The translations under genes and the position numbers were made by a program. Under the pieces are notes generated by a model, which saw only the letters and a program-made list of their open reading frames with translations, was not told where the DNA came from and searched no databases. Below, piece after piece: positions 26,749 through 34,310 of a DNA stretch of 64,000 nt. Positions within the stretch are counted from its first letter, which is position 1, and the number at the start of each line of letters is the position of its first letter. The stretch is from NORP240 sp965222175 (GTDB lineage: Bacteria > Pseudomonadota > Gammaproteobacteria > Pseudomonadales > Pseudohongiellaceae): the NCBI GenBank assembly GCA_965222175.1, contig OZ244938.1, positions 1,798,001 through 1,862,000 on the forward strand, read 5' to 3'.

Positions 26749-29298
26749 TTACAGCGCTTTCAATTCGTAAAGCAGTTCCAGCGCCTGCCGGGCGCTGAGA
26801 TCGTCGGGATCGACGGCCTGCAGTTTTTTCAGAATCGGGTGCTCCTCGGTGGAGAACAGTTCACTCTGGTAAGGCTGCGGTGATCCCGGTTCCGGGGTTC
26901 TCGACAGGGAGTCCTGCTCCAGGCCCTGCAATTTCCTGCGGGCGCTGGCAATCACCTCTGCCGGTATGCCGGCCAGCTGGGCAACCTGCAGCCCGTAGCT
27001 CTGATTGGCCGGACCCGGTTTCACGGCATGAAGAAACACCAGACCGTCCCGGTGCTCGGTGGCATCCAGGTGAACATTGTCGATTGTCGTCTGGCTGACG
27101 GGCAGGGCAGTCAGTTCAAAATAATGAGTGGCGAACAGGGTGAATGCCTGTAGCCGTTCGGCAATGTAGACCGCTGATGCCCAGGCCAGCGACAGGCCAT
27201 CGAAGGTGCTGGTGCCGCGACCGATTTCATCCATGAGAACCAGGGATTGGGCCGTGGCATTGTGCAGGATGTTGGCGGTCTCCGTCATTTCCACCATGAA
27301 CGTGGAACGTCCGCCGGCCAGGTCGTCGGAAGAACCGATTCGGGTAAAAATCCTGTCGATGGGGCCGAGTTTAACCTTCGTGGCCGGGACATAGCTGCCC
27401 ACCAGTGCCAGCAGGGCAATGAGGGCTGTCTGGCGCATGTAGGTTGATTTGCCACCCATGTTGGGTCCGGTGATCACCAGCATTCGGCACTGGTCGTCAA
27501 GCATCACGTCATTGGGCACAAAGGTTCCACTCAAGACCTGCTCCACCACCGGGTGGCGACCCTGCTCGATGGTGATTCCGGGCTGCGCTACGAGGGTTGG
27601 CTGGCAATAGTCGAGGTTCAGCGCCCGCTCGGCAAAATTGGTCAGTACATCCAGTTCCGCCAGTGCGGCGGCACTGGCCTGCAGCGGGGCCAGCTGCCCG
27701 GCAAGGGTTTCAAGCAGTTCGTCGTAGAGCTGCTTCTCACGGGTCAGGGCCTTGCTCCTGGCGCTTAACACCTTGTCCTCAAACTCCTTCAGTTCCGGCG
27801 TGATGAAGCGTTCGGCATTTTTCAACGTCTGTCGCCGGATATAGTCTGCCGGGGCAGATTCGGACTGCGCCTTGCTGATTTCGATGTAATAGCCGTGGAC
27901 CCGATTGAAGCCGACTTTCAGGGTTGATATACCGGTACGTGACTTTTCCCGGGTTTCCAGGTCGACCAGGTACTGACCGGCATTGGCGCCCAGATTGCGT
28001 AATTCATCAAGCTCGGAATCGAAGCCCTCGGCGATAACGCCACCTTCACGCAACACCACCGGCGGGTTGTCTGTAATCGCCCTGTCCAGCAGCTCGCCGA
28101 GGCGGGGAAATTCACTGATGGTCACAGACAGGTTTTCCAGCAACGGCGAGGAGATCGTGGCAAGGCCTGTCTGCAGTTCGGGCAGTCGCAACAGGCCGTC
28201 CTTCAGCCTGGCAAGGTCTCGTGGTCGCGCCGATCGCAGGGCGACCCGGGCAAGGATTCTTTCCTGGTCTCCTATCAGTTTCAGCTGGTCATGGATGGCT
28301 TCGAATCGATACTGGTCAATCAGGCTGGCTATGGCCTGCTGTCGCTGACGCAGCTGTTCGAAGTCGCGCAGCGGACGGTGCAACCAGCGCTGCAGCAGCC
28401 GACTGCCCATGCTGGTGGCGCACTGGTCGATTATCGCCATCAGGGTATGCTGCCGACCACCTGCCAGGTTCCTGTCAATTTCCAGGTTTCGTCGGGTCGC
28501 CGCGTCGAGCACGACGCTGTCCTGCTGCTGTTCCACCTGCAGACTTTGTATGTGTGGCAGTTCGCTCCGTTGGGTATCCTTGGCATACTGCAGCAGGCAG
28601 CCGGCGGCTTTCAGGGCGGTATCCATGGATTCACACTGGAAGGGGGTGAGGTCTTTGGTGCCGAAGTGGCGGGCCAGGTTTCTCCGGGCGTTATCCAGGT
28701 CGAACTCCCAGGGAGGATGGCGGCTGCTGGCACAGCCTGCCGGTATCGGCAGCTCGATGGTCAAGGTCTCATCGATGAGCAATTCCGCCGGCCGCAAGCG
28801 TTCCAGTTCGCCCAGCAACGCTTCGGTGCCCCGGACTTCATTGATGACAAAGCGTCCGCCGGCGATATTGAGCCAGGCGAGTCCGTAGTAGTCCTCCTCG
28901 CCGGTAATCGTCAGCAGCAGGCTGTCCTGACGATCCTTCAACAGGGCCTCGTCACTGAGCGTGCCCGGCGTGATGATCCGCACAACCTGACGGTCCACCG
29001 GTCCCTTGGATGTGGCCGGATCTCCCGTTTGTTCACAGATGGCAATGGACTTGCCTGCTTCGACCAGCCTGGCCAGGTAACGGTCAGAGGCGTGATAGGG
29101 AATACCGCACATGGGTATAGGTTTGCCCGCGGATTTGCCCCTGGCGGTCAGGGTGATGTCCAGAATCTCGGCGGCGATTTCGGCGTCCTGGTAGAACAGT
29201 TCGTAGAAATCACCCATTCGGTAAAACAGCAGGGATTGCTTATGCTCGGACTTGATGCGAAGGTACTGTTGCATCATAGGCGTGTGTTGTGAAGTCAT
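26749..29298 (-). CDS. mutS: DNA mismatch repair protein MutS
   Basis: MutS binds mismatches and recruits MutL. The 849-residue protein has the mismatch-reading Phe-x-Glu in GDFYELF near residue 30, connector, lever and clamp domains, and the C-terminal ATPase with Walker A GPNMGGKST near 610 and Walker B LVLMDEIGRGTSTFDG near 690. The N-terminus (MTSQHTPMMQQY) matches Pseudomonas MutS, so the gene is whole. Only 40 bp separate its ATG from the prophage integrase stop. There is no clear Shine-Dalgarno site, and native upstream DNA has been displaced by the phage. Confidence 0.97.
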   Translation of the reverse strand: MTSQHTPMMQQYLRIKSEHKQSLLFYRMGDFYELFYQDAEIAAEILDITLTARGKSAGKPIPMCGIPYHASDRYLARLVEAGKSIAICEQTGDPATSKGPVDRQVVRIITPGTLSDEALLKDRQDSLLLTITGEEDYYGLAWLNIAGGRFVINEVRGTEALLGELERLRPAELLIDETLTIELPIPAGCASSRHPPWEFDLDNARRNLARHFGTKDLTPFQCESMDTALKAAGCLLQYAKDTQRSELPHIQSLQVEQQQDSVVLDAATRRNLEIDRNLAGGRQHTLMAIIDQCATSMGSRLLQRWLHRPLRDFEQLRQRQQAIASLIDQYRFEAIHDQLKLIGDQERILARVALRSARPRDLARLKDGLLRLPELQTGLATISSPLLENLSVTISEFPRLGELLDRAITDNPPVVLREGGVIAEGFDSELDELRNLGANAGQYLVDLETREKSRTGISTLKVGFNRVHGYYIEISKAQSESAPADYIRRQTLKNAERFITPELKEFEDKVLSARSKALTREKQLYDELLETLAGQLAPLQASAAALAELDVLTNFAERALNLDYCQPTLVAQPGITIEQGRHPVVEQVLSGTFVPNDVMLDDQCRMLVITGPNMGGKSTYMRQTALIALLALVGSYVPATKVKLGPIDRIFTRIGSSDDLAGGRSTFMVEMTETANILHNATAQSLVLMDEIGRGTSTFDGLSLAWASAVYIAERLQAFTLFATHYFELTALPVSQTTIDNVHLDATEHRDGLVFLHAVKPGPANQSYGLQVAQLAGIPAEVIASARRKLQGLEQDSLSRTPEPGSPQPYQSELFSTEEHPILKKLQAVDPDDLSARQALELLYELKAL

Positions 29299-29338
29299 TG
29301 AAAAGCTTAGAAAAATAAATTTGTTGTCTTATTGAATT
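29299..29338. other. Probable left prophage-chromosome junction (attL region)
   Basis: This 40-bp AT-rich gap lies between the mutS start codon and the integrase stop codon. Integrases usually abut the attachment site, so the crossover core should lie here or just inside either gene. The core itself cannot be defined without the right junction. No tRNA gene is present. Short AATTCT repeats sit at 29335-29345. A weak leftward promoter-like pair (TTAGAA, 17 bp, TTTATT) can be read on the minus strand. Confidence 0.5.
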
Positions 29339-30295
29339 CTAATTCTGTCTAATACTTTTCGGACCGACAGCCTTCAGAACTCGCTTTTTGCGCAGGTAGC
29401 GCTTCGTGGTATTCGGATCCTGATGCCCCAGCAGGATCCCGGGATTCAGTCCCGCCTCTTCCGCATCGGTGGCGCTCTTAGCCCGCACGTCCCTGAACTG
29501 CGCATCTGCAATCCCAGCCTTTTTACATGCTCTCGCCCAGGAGTCTCGAACGGCGCCGTAACTGTATGGTTTGCCGTTGCCCTTGTGGAACAGAGTCATA
29601 CCTTCCACCCGGTGGAGTGACCTGGCAGCCTTCACCGCCTTGGCCAGATCCTCGTTGATATCGATCTCCATTTTCTGGCCAGTCTTCATCTGCTCAAAGT
29701 AGATCGAGCCTGCCCGAATGTCCGCCTGCTTCAGATTAATGATATCGCTGACGCGCTGGCCGGTGAGGTACGCCAGGTCCATCATAAGCTTCAGATACTC
29801 GCTGGCGTGAGCGCGGATCGCCAGATACTCTTCATCGGTCAGGTACCGGCTGCGGGCTGGTTCCTTGAATGGCTTGATACTGGACACCGGGTTGGATTCA
29901 GCCATTCCCCACCTGACGGCATTGTCGAACGCCACCTTCAACACTGACCGCATCCGATTCGCCATGTTGGGTGTTCGGCGGTAATGATCCAGGAAGGCAG
30001 CCACGTGCGTGGGCCTTACCTGGTCAGGGGCAAATTCAGCAAAAGCGCTCTCGATACGCTCGGCAGCGAGCCGGTACTGCTGCATGGTGGTTGCTTTGAC
30101 CTTGGAATTATCGAGGGTACGGTTTAGCAGTTCGGTCATGCCGGAAGAGGGGGCAGAAAGCCTGGCGTATTCCACCAGCGCCTTCTCCAGATCTTGGGCG
30201 AGGGGATGCCACTTCCCTTTCTTCACGTAGTAGTAGCGCCCGTGCTTCAGGTAGACACAGGCAGGCAGGTGCCGATCTTTTTTTCTTCTTCTCAT
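29339..30295 (-). CDS. int: Tyrosine recombinase (phage integrase)
   Basis: This 318-residue protein catalyses prophage integration and excision. It has a basic N-terminal arm-binding segment (MRRRKKDRH, RYYYVKKGKWHPL), a core-binding domain and the catalytic domain. In that domain are the first Arg in LTGQRVSDI near residue 178, RDVRAKSAT (the HxxR box with Arg in place of His) near 262, GHQDPNTTKRYL near 285 with the last His, and the nucleophile Tyr in that segment. Its ATG overlaps the stop of the upstream DUF4224 gene (ATGA). It reads toward mutS. Confidence 0.95.
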   Translation of the reverse strand: MRRRKKDRHLPACVYLKHGRYYYVKKGKWHPLAQDLEKALVEYARLSAPSSGMTELLNRTLDNSKVKATTMQQYRLAAERIESAFAEFAPDQVRPTHVAAFLDHYRRTPNMANRMRSVLKVAFDNAVRWGMAESNPVSSIKPFKEPARSRYLTDEEYLAIRAHASEYLKLMMDLAYLTGQRVSDIINLKQADIRAGSIYFEQMKTGQKMEIDINEDLAKAVKAARSLHRVEGMTLFHKGNGKPYSYGAVRDSWARACKKAGIADAQFRDVRAKSATDAEEAGLNPGILLGHQDPNTTKRYLRKKRVLKAVGPKSIRQN

Positions 30296-30495
30296 CGTGC
30301 CAGGCGTAGTTGTGGTGTTTTACGTTGATGGTGATCAGCACCGCCCAGGCGCTTCTCGACCACGGACTTTAGCACTTTAATTGCGCCGTCCGCATCTGTT
30401 TCGAATCGATAGCCATGCCGCCGCAGCCAGCGGGCCTGGGCACTGGGCCGACACCTCCCGGTCAGATCGCGCAAGTCTTGTTCGGCTAAAAACAT
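30292..30495 (-). CDS. DUF4224 family protein, possible excisionase-type partner of the integrase
   Basis: The 67-residue protein contains the DUF4224 pattern (LAEQDLRDLTGRCRPSAQARWL followed by the GYRFETDADG motif), found in small phage proteins encoded next to tyrosine integrases. The fold is thought to be a small winged-helix DNA-binding domain, so it may act as a recombination directionality factor; this is inference from position. Its stop codon overlaps the integrase start (ATGA), so the two are probably translated together. Confidence 0.82.
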   Translation of the reverse strand: MFLAEQDLRDLTGRCRPSAQARWLRRHGYRFETDADGAIKVLKSVVEKRLGGADHHQRKTPQLRLAR

Positions 30496-30518
30496 CGAAA
30501 ATTATTCCAATTTTATTC

Positions 30519-30728
30519 CTAAGAACTTCCCGGTGGCGTCCTGCAGTTAGCAGGAATCCCAGAACAACCACAGGAAGCCGCGTGCAGGCATTCCCCGTCG
30601 TCGTTGTGGTAGCCCTCGTGATGGCCACACGGACAGAGCTTTGGATTGTTGTTTGGGTAACACCATGACGGCACGTAAGGCCCGTCATCAGGCGGCCCCT
30701 TATAGGAATCAGAAACTGGTCCTGGCAC
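30519..30728 (-). CDS. Small cysteine/histidine-rich protein
   Basis: The 69-residue protein starts at GTG 30728, preceded by a strong site (GGGAGGAATTGTA). It has seven Cys and four His arranged as CPCGHHEGYH-x6-C-x5-C-x-C, a pattern likely to bind zinc. Similar CxCGH...H...C proteins occur in phage early regions with no known role. It lies in the leftward early operon between the ASCH-like gene and DUF4224. Confidence 0.7.
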   Translation of the reverse strand: MPGPVSDSYKGPPDDGPYVPSWCYPNNNPKLCPCGHHEGYHNDDGECLHAASCGCSGIPANCRTPPGSS

Positions 30729-30776
30729 TACAATTCCTCCCAGGGATTCTCTCCCGTCTCATCAATCAGCGCCCGG

Positions 30777-31325
30777 CTAAATTCGTTGAAATTCAACAGC
30801 CCATACCCATGGATTAATTTTCCATGAGCCTGGCCCGTTGATTGATTCCCACAGGACAGCAAATCGGTCTATGACTTCATCACCGTCGATCTCACCATCT
30901 TCTAGTGCATTTAGCTCAATTCCCTCGGCGATAGCGTCTGCGGGGAAAATGGTTTGCAGTCTTTCAACGAATATATGGCGAATTTCCAGCCAAATACGAG
31001 CGTGTTTCTTTGGCATAAAAATTGATGGTGTCCATTTAATCTCGTTGTCAGGCTCAAGCATTCCATCGTCTTCTTCAGTAGCCTTATAAATCGGCCCACC
31101 AGGACTTTCGCAAAAAGTCTCTCGCACCCATAGCAAGTCGCCCGGTTCTCCGTATGGGCATCGAATCGGTTTACTGGTTTTAAAGTCATATAGGCTGGAA
31201 CCGTCGCCAAGATTGTCGAAGCAGTCTCTTTGTGGTTTCACAACTCTGCGTGTCATGGTCTTATGGCCTTGCAGGATCGCTTGTACCATTGGGGTGCTGA
31301 ATAAAATCGGACGCTCTTTGCTCAA
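30777..31325 (-). CDS. ASCH/PUA-like phage protein
   Basis: The 182-residue protein begins RPILFSTPMVQAILQGHKTMTRRV, the start of a phage family with an ASCH-like (PUA-related) fold seen in many phage early regions. KTMTRR and the later GDLLWVRE and WVWAVEF segments are typical. ASCH domains are thought to bind RNA or modified nucleotides; the phage version is uncharacterised. TTG 31325, preceded by GAGAGGGG, overlaps the upstream stop as TTGA, indicating coupled translation. An ATG further upstream lies inside the previous gene. Confidence 0.78.
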   Translation of the reverse strand: MSKERPILFSTPMVQAILQGHKTMTRRVVKPQRDCFDNLGDGSSLYDFKTSKPIRCPYGEPGDLLWVRETFCESPGGPIYKATEEDDGMLEPDNEIKWTPSIFMPKKHARIWLEIRHIFVERLQTIFPADAIAEGIELNALEDGEIDGDEVIDRFAVLWESINGPGSWKINPWVWAVEFQRI

Positions 31326-31756
31326 TTCACCCCTCTCCAAATAAAATCGCCCTTGTCCTCGACCATGGCGGGTTCGGTGTCTTTGCAGGGGCATACATGC
31401 CCTCTAAGATGCTCGGCAACTGGCATCCAGAAATTGCGCACGACACCGCCGGGAACGTGGTTATCTTCGTCCGCATCCTCGAGCCCGAACTGCTTTATTA
31501 CAAATCGTGCGTCGTTTCTATCAGCCCGAACAATGTCGGAGCCAACGCGCCTGGATAGGCTCACGTGATACTCGGGCCCCTTGTCAATGTCGTCAGCGTC
31601 ACGCGCCACTTCGACGCAAGACATCACGCAAAGCAGCCTTTCAACGTGCATCCAATAATGGCCGAAATATCCTTGGGTAAACTCCCGGGGAATCTCTCCC
31701 AGGAACCGCCATTCAGCCGTGGTTTTAGGTGCCAGTGGTTGGATAATCACATTCAT
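31322..31756 (-). CDS. Hypothetical phage protein
   Basis: The function is not recognised. ATG 31756 has GGAGCGAAG just upstream and gives 144 residues (MNVIIQPLAPKTTAEW). It is a soluble, aromatic-rich protein with segments GYFGHYWMHVERLLC, YHVSLSRR and HVCPCKDTEP. The start overlaps the upstream stop (ATGA) and the stop overlaps the downstream TTG, so it is the middle of a tightly coupled early operon. Confidence 0.68.
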   Translation of the reverse strand: MNVIIQPLAPKTTAEWRFLGEIPREFTQGYFGHYWMHVERLLCVMSCVEVARDADDIDKGPEYHVSLSRRVGSDIVRADRNDARFVIKQFGLEDADEDNHVPGGVVRNFWMPVAEHLRGHVCPCKDTEPAMVEDKGDFIWRGVN

Positions 31757-31977
31757 AATCTTCGCTCCGTATCTTTTTCTGGCCAAACCAGCGCGTCCGC
31801 TTTGCCAGTGAAAACCAGCCAGGCCACCTTGAATCGATTCACCATCGATGGGTCTCCAAGCCTCCTGGCAGGAACCCACATTCCGTCGATGGGCGTGGCG
31901 GCATGGTTTAGTGCCCTCTCCTTGATGAGCAAATCAGTAACTTTCTCAACACTCGGTCCCCATCGATTCAGCATCAC
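31753..31977 (-). CDS. Hypothetical phage protein
   Basis: The 74-residue soluble protein (MMLNRWGPSVEKV, ending EKDTERRL) is not assigned to a family. Start choice is GTG 31977 or ATG 31974. Both overlap the stop of the upstream gene, and the 3' end overlaps the next start as ATGA. Overlap at both ends supports it as a real translated gene of the leftward early operon. Confidence 0.62.
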   Translation of the reverse strand: MMLNRWGPSVEKVTDLLIKERALNHAATPIDGMWVPARRLGDPSMVNRFKVAWLVFTGKADALVWPEKDTERRL

Positions 31978-32537
31978 GCCAGCACCCCAACCGCCGCCAA
32001 TATAAAAATGGCCACCAGAAGCAACAATTTGGAAACCTCTAACGGATTAACTTCGGGACGGCCTGGCCGCCTCAGTCCGGGCTCCACTGCTCGGGGCACA
32101 TGATTGCTGCATTCTGGAGGCGGGAATTGTTCTTCTTCGGCGTCCAAGGGAAGGCCCGTCTCAAGCCACTTCATAAACCGGCGGATCGATTTCCGATCAG
32201 CCGCTACGCAGTCCTCTCCCTGATCGTCAGAGAACCGAATCCAGAGTAAATTAAGTAGCCTGACAGGCAGGGGCTTAGGGTCGTGCTTGAGAATCTCGCG
32301 ATACAGGGTCAGCATGTCCGATGGGTGCAAGCCTGGACCACCGACGCCGCGAACGCGTTCAGCCCAATCACCCAGGGATTCCAGGTGGTCGCCCATTGGC
32401 TCATTGTCACAGCAGGAACCGCATGAATTGCTAACCAGCGTCCACCAGCTATCATCTGTGGATTCGGATTCATGCCACTCCCGCCAAAGAGCTCCGCAGA
32501 CCTTGCAGCGGTGTGTTGGTGCAACTTTCTGATTCAT
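31974..32537 (-). CDS. Hypothetical protein with N-terminal zinc site and C-terminal membrane helix
   Basis: The 187-residue protein starts MNQKVAPTHRCKVCGALW. Cys pairs (CKVC near residue 11 and CGSCC near 39) suggest a zinc-binding head. The middle is a helical region of unknown role, and the end (about residues 168-187) is a single hydrophobic helix, LLLLVAIFILAAVGVLA, implying a tail-anchored protein. No family is recognised. It belongs to the coupled leftward early operon. Confidence 0.65.
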   Translation of the reverse strand: MNQKVAPTHRCKVCGALWREWHESESTDDSWWTLVSNSCGSCCDNEPMGDHLESLGDWAERVRGVGGPGLHPSDMLTLYREILKHDPKPLPVRLLNLLWIRFSDDQGEDCVAADRKSIRRFMKWLETGLPLDAEEEQFPPPECSNHVPRAVEPGLRRPGRPEVNPLEVSKLLLLVAIFILAAVGVLA

Positions 32538-32555
32538 TGCGCGGATTCCTTATCG

Positions 32556-32858
32556 CTATCCCACTCTGGAATAAATAGCTGGCAGTGGCCGCCAGGCGAC
32601 AACATAGTCATTGATGTAGACGTTGGCGTAGTCCCAGTTAAAAACGGTCTCCCACCACCCCTCGTGAAAAAAGAAGGCATCTTTTTCCTCGCAGTACTCG
32701 TCGTAGTCATCTTCCTCTCCCGTTGTCTCTTCGAAAAAGCGCGGCAGGTGGTGACCGACTACCCGGTACATCTTTCTGCGCGAATCACGGCAAAGCACCA
32801 AGACTGGCTTTCCGGGCTCTGGTTTAGTGTCGGGGGATATCCAGCCAGTTTTATTCAC
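32556..32858 (-). CDS. DUF551-like phage protein
   Basis: The 100-residue protein begins with the DUF551-style pattern TGWISPDTKPEPGKPVLVL and ends VVAWRPLPAIY, matching the WIS...PVLV...W.PLP layout of that family of small phage early proteins of unknown function. The start is GTG 32858, with GGGAGG 8 bases upstream. The centre is very acidic (EETTGEEDDYDEYCEEKD). Confidence 0.72.
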   Translation of the reverse strand: MNKTGWISPDTKPEPGKPVLVLCRDSRRKMYRVVGHHLPRFFEETTGEEDDYDEYCEEKDAFFFHEGWWETVFNWDYANVYINDYVVAWRPLPAIYSRVG

Positions 32859-32870
32859 CGTGAAACCTCC

Positions 32871-32993
32871 CTACTCACGCCAACCGTGATCTGCGCCAGG
32901 TTCTTCATCGGTATCCAGGCCGATTAAGATGGCGAGTATCGCGGCGATCAGTGTGAAAATAATTCCAGCAAGAAATCCGAATAAGAATTCCAT
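32871..32993 (-). CDS. 40-residue single-pass membrane protein
   Basis: An ATG at 32993 preceded by GGAGGGCTGACC opens a 40-residue frame. The protein is a hydrophobic N-terminal helix (about residues 2-27, MEFLFGFLAGIIFTLIAAIL) followed by an acidic tail with DTDEEPGADHGW. A strong ribosome binding site, a position filling the gap between neighbours and a sensible membrane topology support it. Its function is unknown. Confidence 0.62.
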   Translation of the reverse strand: MEFLFGFLAGIIFTLIAAILAILIGLDTDEEPGADHGWRE

Positions 32994-33009
32994 GGTCAGC
33001 CCTCCGTGG

Positions 33010-33240
33010 TTACTCGTCAGGTTCTTCGACAATCAGGAACCGCAGGTCCAGGTCGGTCTCTTCCGGGCACACGCCCAGGATGAGCTCACGCTCACACGCC
33101 TGGTCGGTGTCCTCTTCGTAGGGCTCGACAGCGGCAGCCGGCTCGTAGTTCCAATCCTGGAAGCAGCTGATCAAGCTGCCGTTGTCGATGAACCAGGGTG
33201 CGGTGAAGGTTGCGAAAATGATTGAGCAGAATGTAGACAT
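33010..33240 (-). CDS. Small hypothetical phage protein with acidic C-terminus
   Basis: The 76-residue protein starts at ATG 33240 with AGGAGA 5 bases upstream. It has a hydrophobic N-terminus (CSIIFATFTAPWFI), which could be a membrane-associated segment, and a strongly acidic remainder (EPYEEDTDQ, PEETDLD). No family is recognised. It is part of the leftward early operon. Confidence 0.6.
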   Translation of the reverse strand: MSTFCSIIFATFTAPWFIDNGSLISCFQDWNYEPAAAVEPYEEDTDQACERELILGVCPEETDLDLRFLIVEEPDE

Positions 33241-33270
33241 GGTGTTCTCCTGTGTTTATTGCGTTGCTTC

Positions 33271-33702
33271 CTATTGCATGAATTGCCTGGAACCGCCGTT
33301 CTTCGCGAATAGGCGGAGGTCCTTTGTGGCGCGCTCTGCCTCCTTAGCTGTCTCGAATACAAACCCGTCCTCGGCAGCCTTCAGGTGCGCGGGCACTCCG
33401 TCGTCGAAGGTGATCTTGGTGTTGTGGTGGTCGTAATCAGAAATGTCGACAACGAAGTAGGTGCCACCCACTTCGGGATGCTCGACCGGCTCGTGCTGAT
33501 AGTCGCCGTAATACCAGCTGATCGGCTTTAATTTGATGATGGCATCGGAGAGCATCAGCACGTTCAGGTCGTTGAGGTCATGCCGCTCGTCTAGCTGACC
33601 GCGTAGCCGGTATTCATACCGCGACATGACCTGCTCCAGGGTCAGGTTGGATTTGGCCATCGTCTCCGCTATCTCGTATAAAAGATTGGCTCTATCGTTC
33701 AT
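33271..33702 (-). CDS. Hypothetical phage protein
   Basis: The 143-residue soluble protein (MNDRANLLYEIAETMAKSN) is not recognised. It has a helical N-terminal part (about residues 1-55) and a beta-rich part with GGTYFVVDISDYDHHNTKI and TKDLRLFAKNGG. It lies in the leftward early operon 12 bp from the upstream gene and shows no motif pointing to a function. Confidence 0.62.
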   Translation of the reverse strand: MNDRANLLYEIAETMAKSNLTLEQVMSRYEYRLRGQLDERHDLNDLNVLMLSDAIIKLKPISWYYGDYQHEPVEHPEVGGTYFVVDISDYDHHNTKITFDDGVPAHLKAAEDGFVFETAKEAERATKDLRLFAKNGGSRQFMQ

Positions 33703-33714
33703 CGGGCAGTGCTC

Positions 33715-34077
33715 CTAGCAGTTCGGGGATTGATCGTTCCCCACCAGGATGTAGTGGGGAACCGCTTTCTCGCTGTCGGATCGGTCCAGCTGATGGAACC
33801 GCAGGTGCTTACCGCAGACCTTCCGTAACGAGTTGAATTTGTCCAAATAGAAAACGCGATCTGGAAATATCGCCGGGCCAGTCACCTGGAGGCCGGCCTG
33901 CAGAGATTCACTGCCAGGGATGACGCCGACAATCTGGCCGTAAGCCGACTGATAAGCACCTGGCAGGACCACCAGGTACACGCCGGATCCGGCAGCCACC
34001 AGGTAGCGATCGCGCGATCGTTCCTGCGCGATCGCCGGGAGGGTGGCCAGGATTAAGACGATCAGAAACCTGGCCAT
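33715..34077 (-). CDS. Secreted phage protein of unknown function
   Basis: ATG 34077 gives a 120-residue protein with a classic signal peptide (MARFLIVLILATLPAIAQE), so the mature protein should be periplasmic. It has two Cys in the mature part (KVCGKH near the middle, last residue Cys). An in-frame GTG at 34083 is the alternative start. It follows a 41-residue membrane protein by 2 bp at the head of the leftward operon. A role in superinfection exclusion or host envelope modification is possible but only inferred from location. Confidence 0.65.
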   Translation of the reverse strand: MARFLIVLILATLPAIAQERSRDRYLVAAGSGVYLVVLPGAYQSAYGQIVGVIPGSESLQAGLQVTGPAIFPDRVFYLDKFNSLRKVCGKHLRFHQLDRSDSEKAVPHYILVGNDQSPNC

Positions 34078-34079
34078 GA

Positions 34080-34205
34080 TCACATCGGCGCTATCATGAG
34101 GCTGTACGGAACCGTGGCCGCCAGGGCAGCCATGATCAGGTATTCAAGGCAGATCAGCGTCCAGCGCCAGGCAGTTGCTATTCGTTGTTTGGTGGTGTTT
34201 TTCAT
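34080..34205 (-). CDS. 41-residue membrane protein, first gene of the leftward early operon
   Basis: ATG 34205 with GAGG about 8 bases upstream opens a 41-residue frame: a basic start (MKNTTKQRIATAWRW), then a hydrophobic helix (about residues 15-38), N-in topology expected. It is the first gene after the repressor-controlled leftward promoter at 34231-34259, the position of the lambda N gene, but it does not resemble an antiterminator. Confidence 0.58.
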   Translation of the reverse strand: MKNTTKQRIATAWRWTLICLEYLIMAALAATVPYSLMIAPM

Positions 34206-34230
34206 ACTCTGACCTCATTTGTTCGGGGCC

Positions 34231-34259
34231 AGAATACAAGACAAACTTGTATTTATCAA
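34231..34259 (-). promoter_or_regulatory. Leftward early promoter with embedded repressor operator (PL/OL-like)
   Basis: On the minus strand TTGATA and TATTCT are separated by exactly 17 bp. The spacer holds the palindrome ACAAG-N5-CTTGT (34236-34250), which matches the operators beside the repressor gene at 35292-35306 and 35340-35354. It drives the small early genes through to the integrase. Repressor bound here would block RNA polymerase directly. Confidence 0.75.
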
Positions 34260-34310
34260 TAAATAAAAAATGGTTTCACGTGAACCGGTTGGCAGGAATA
34301 CAATTTGCCA

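Noticed and set aside
29299..29338. tRNA gene as the prophage attachment site
   Set aside because: No cloverleaf-like sequence is present at the junction, and the interval is only 40 bp.
30108..30341. Small minus-strand frame overlapping the integrase start
   Set aside because: It lies in another frame of integrase and DUF4224 and is a basic, low-information sequence without a family pattern.
34275..34284. Perfect palindrome TTCACGTGAA as a fourth operator
   Set aside because: It does not match the ACAA-N7-TTGT symmetry of the three operators. It may bind another regulator, but nothing supports this.
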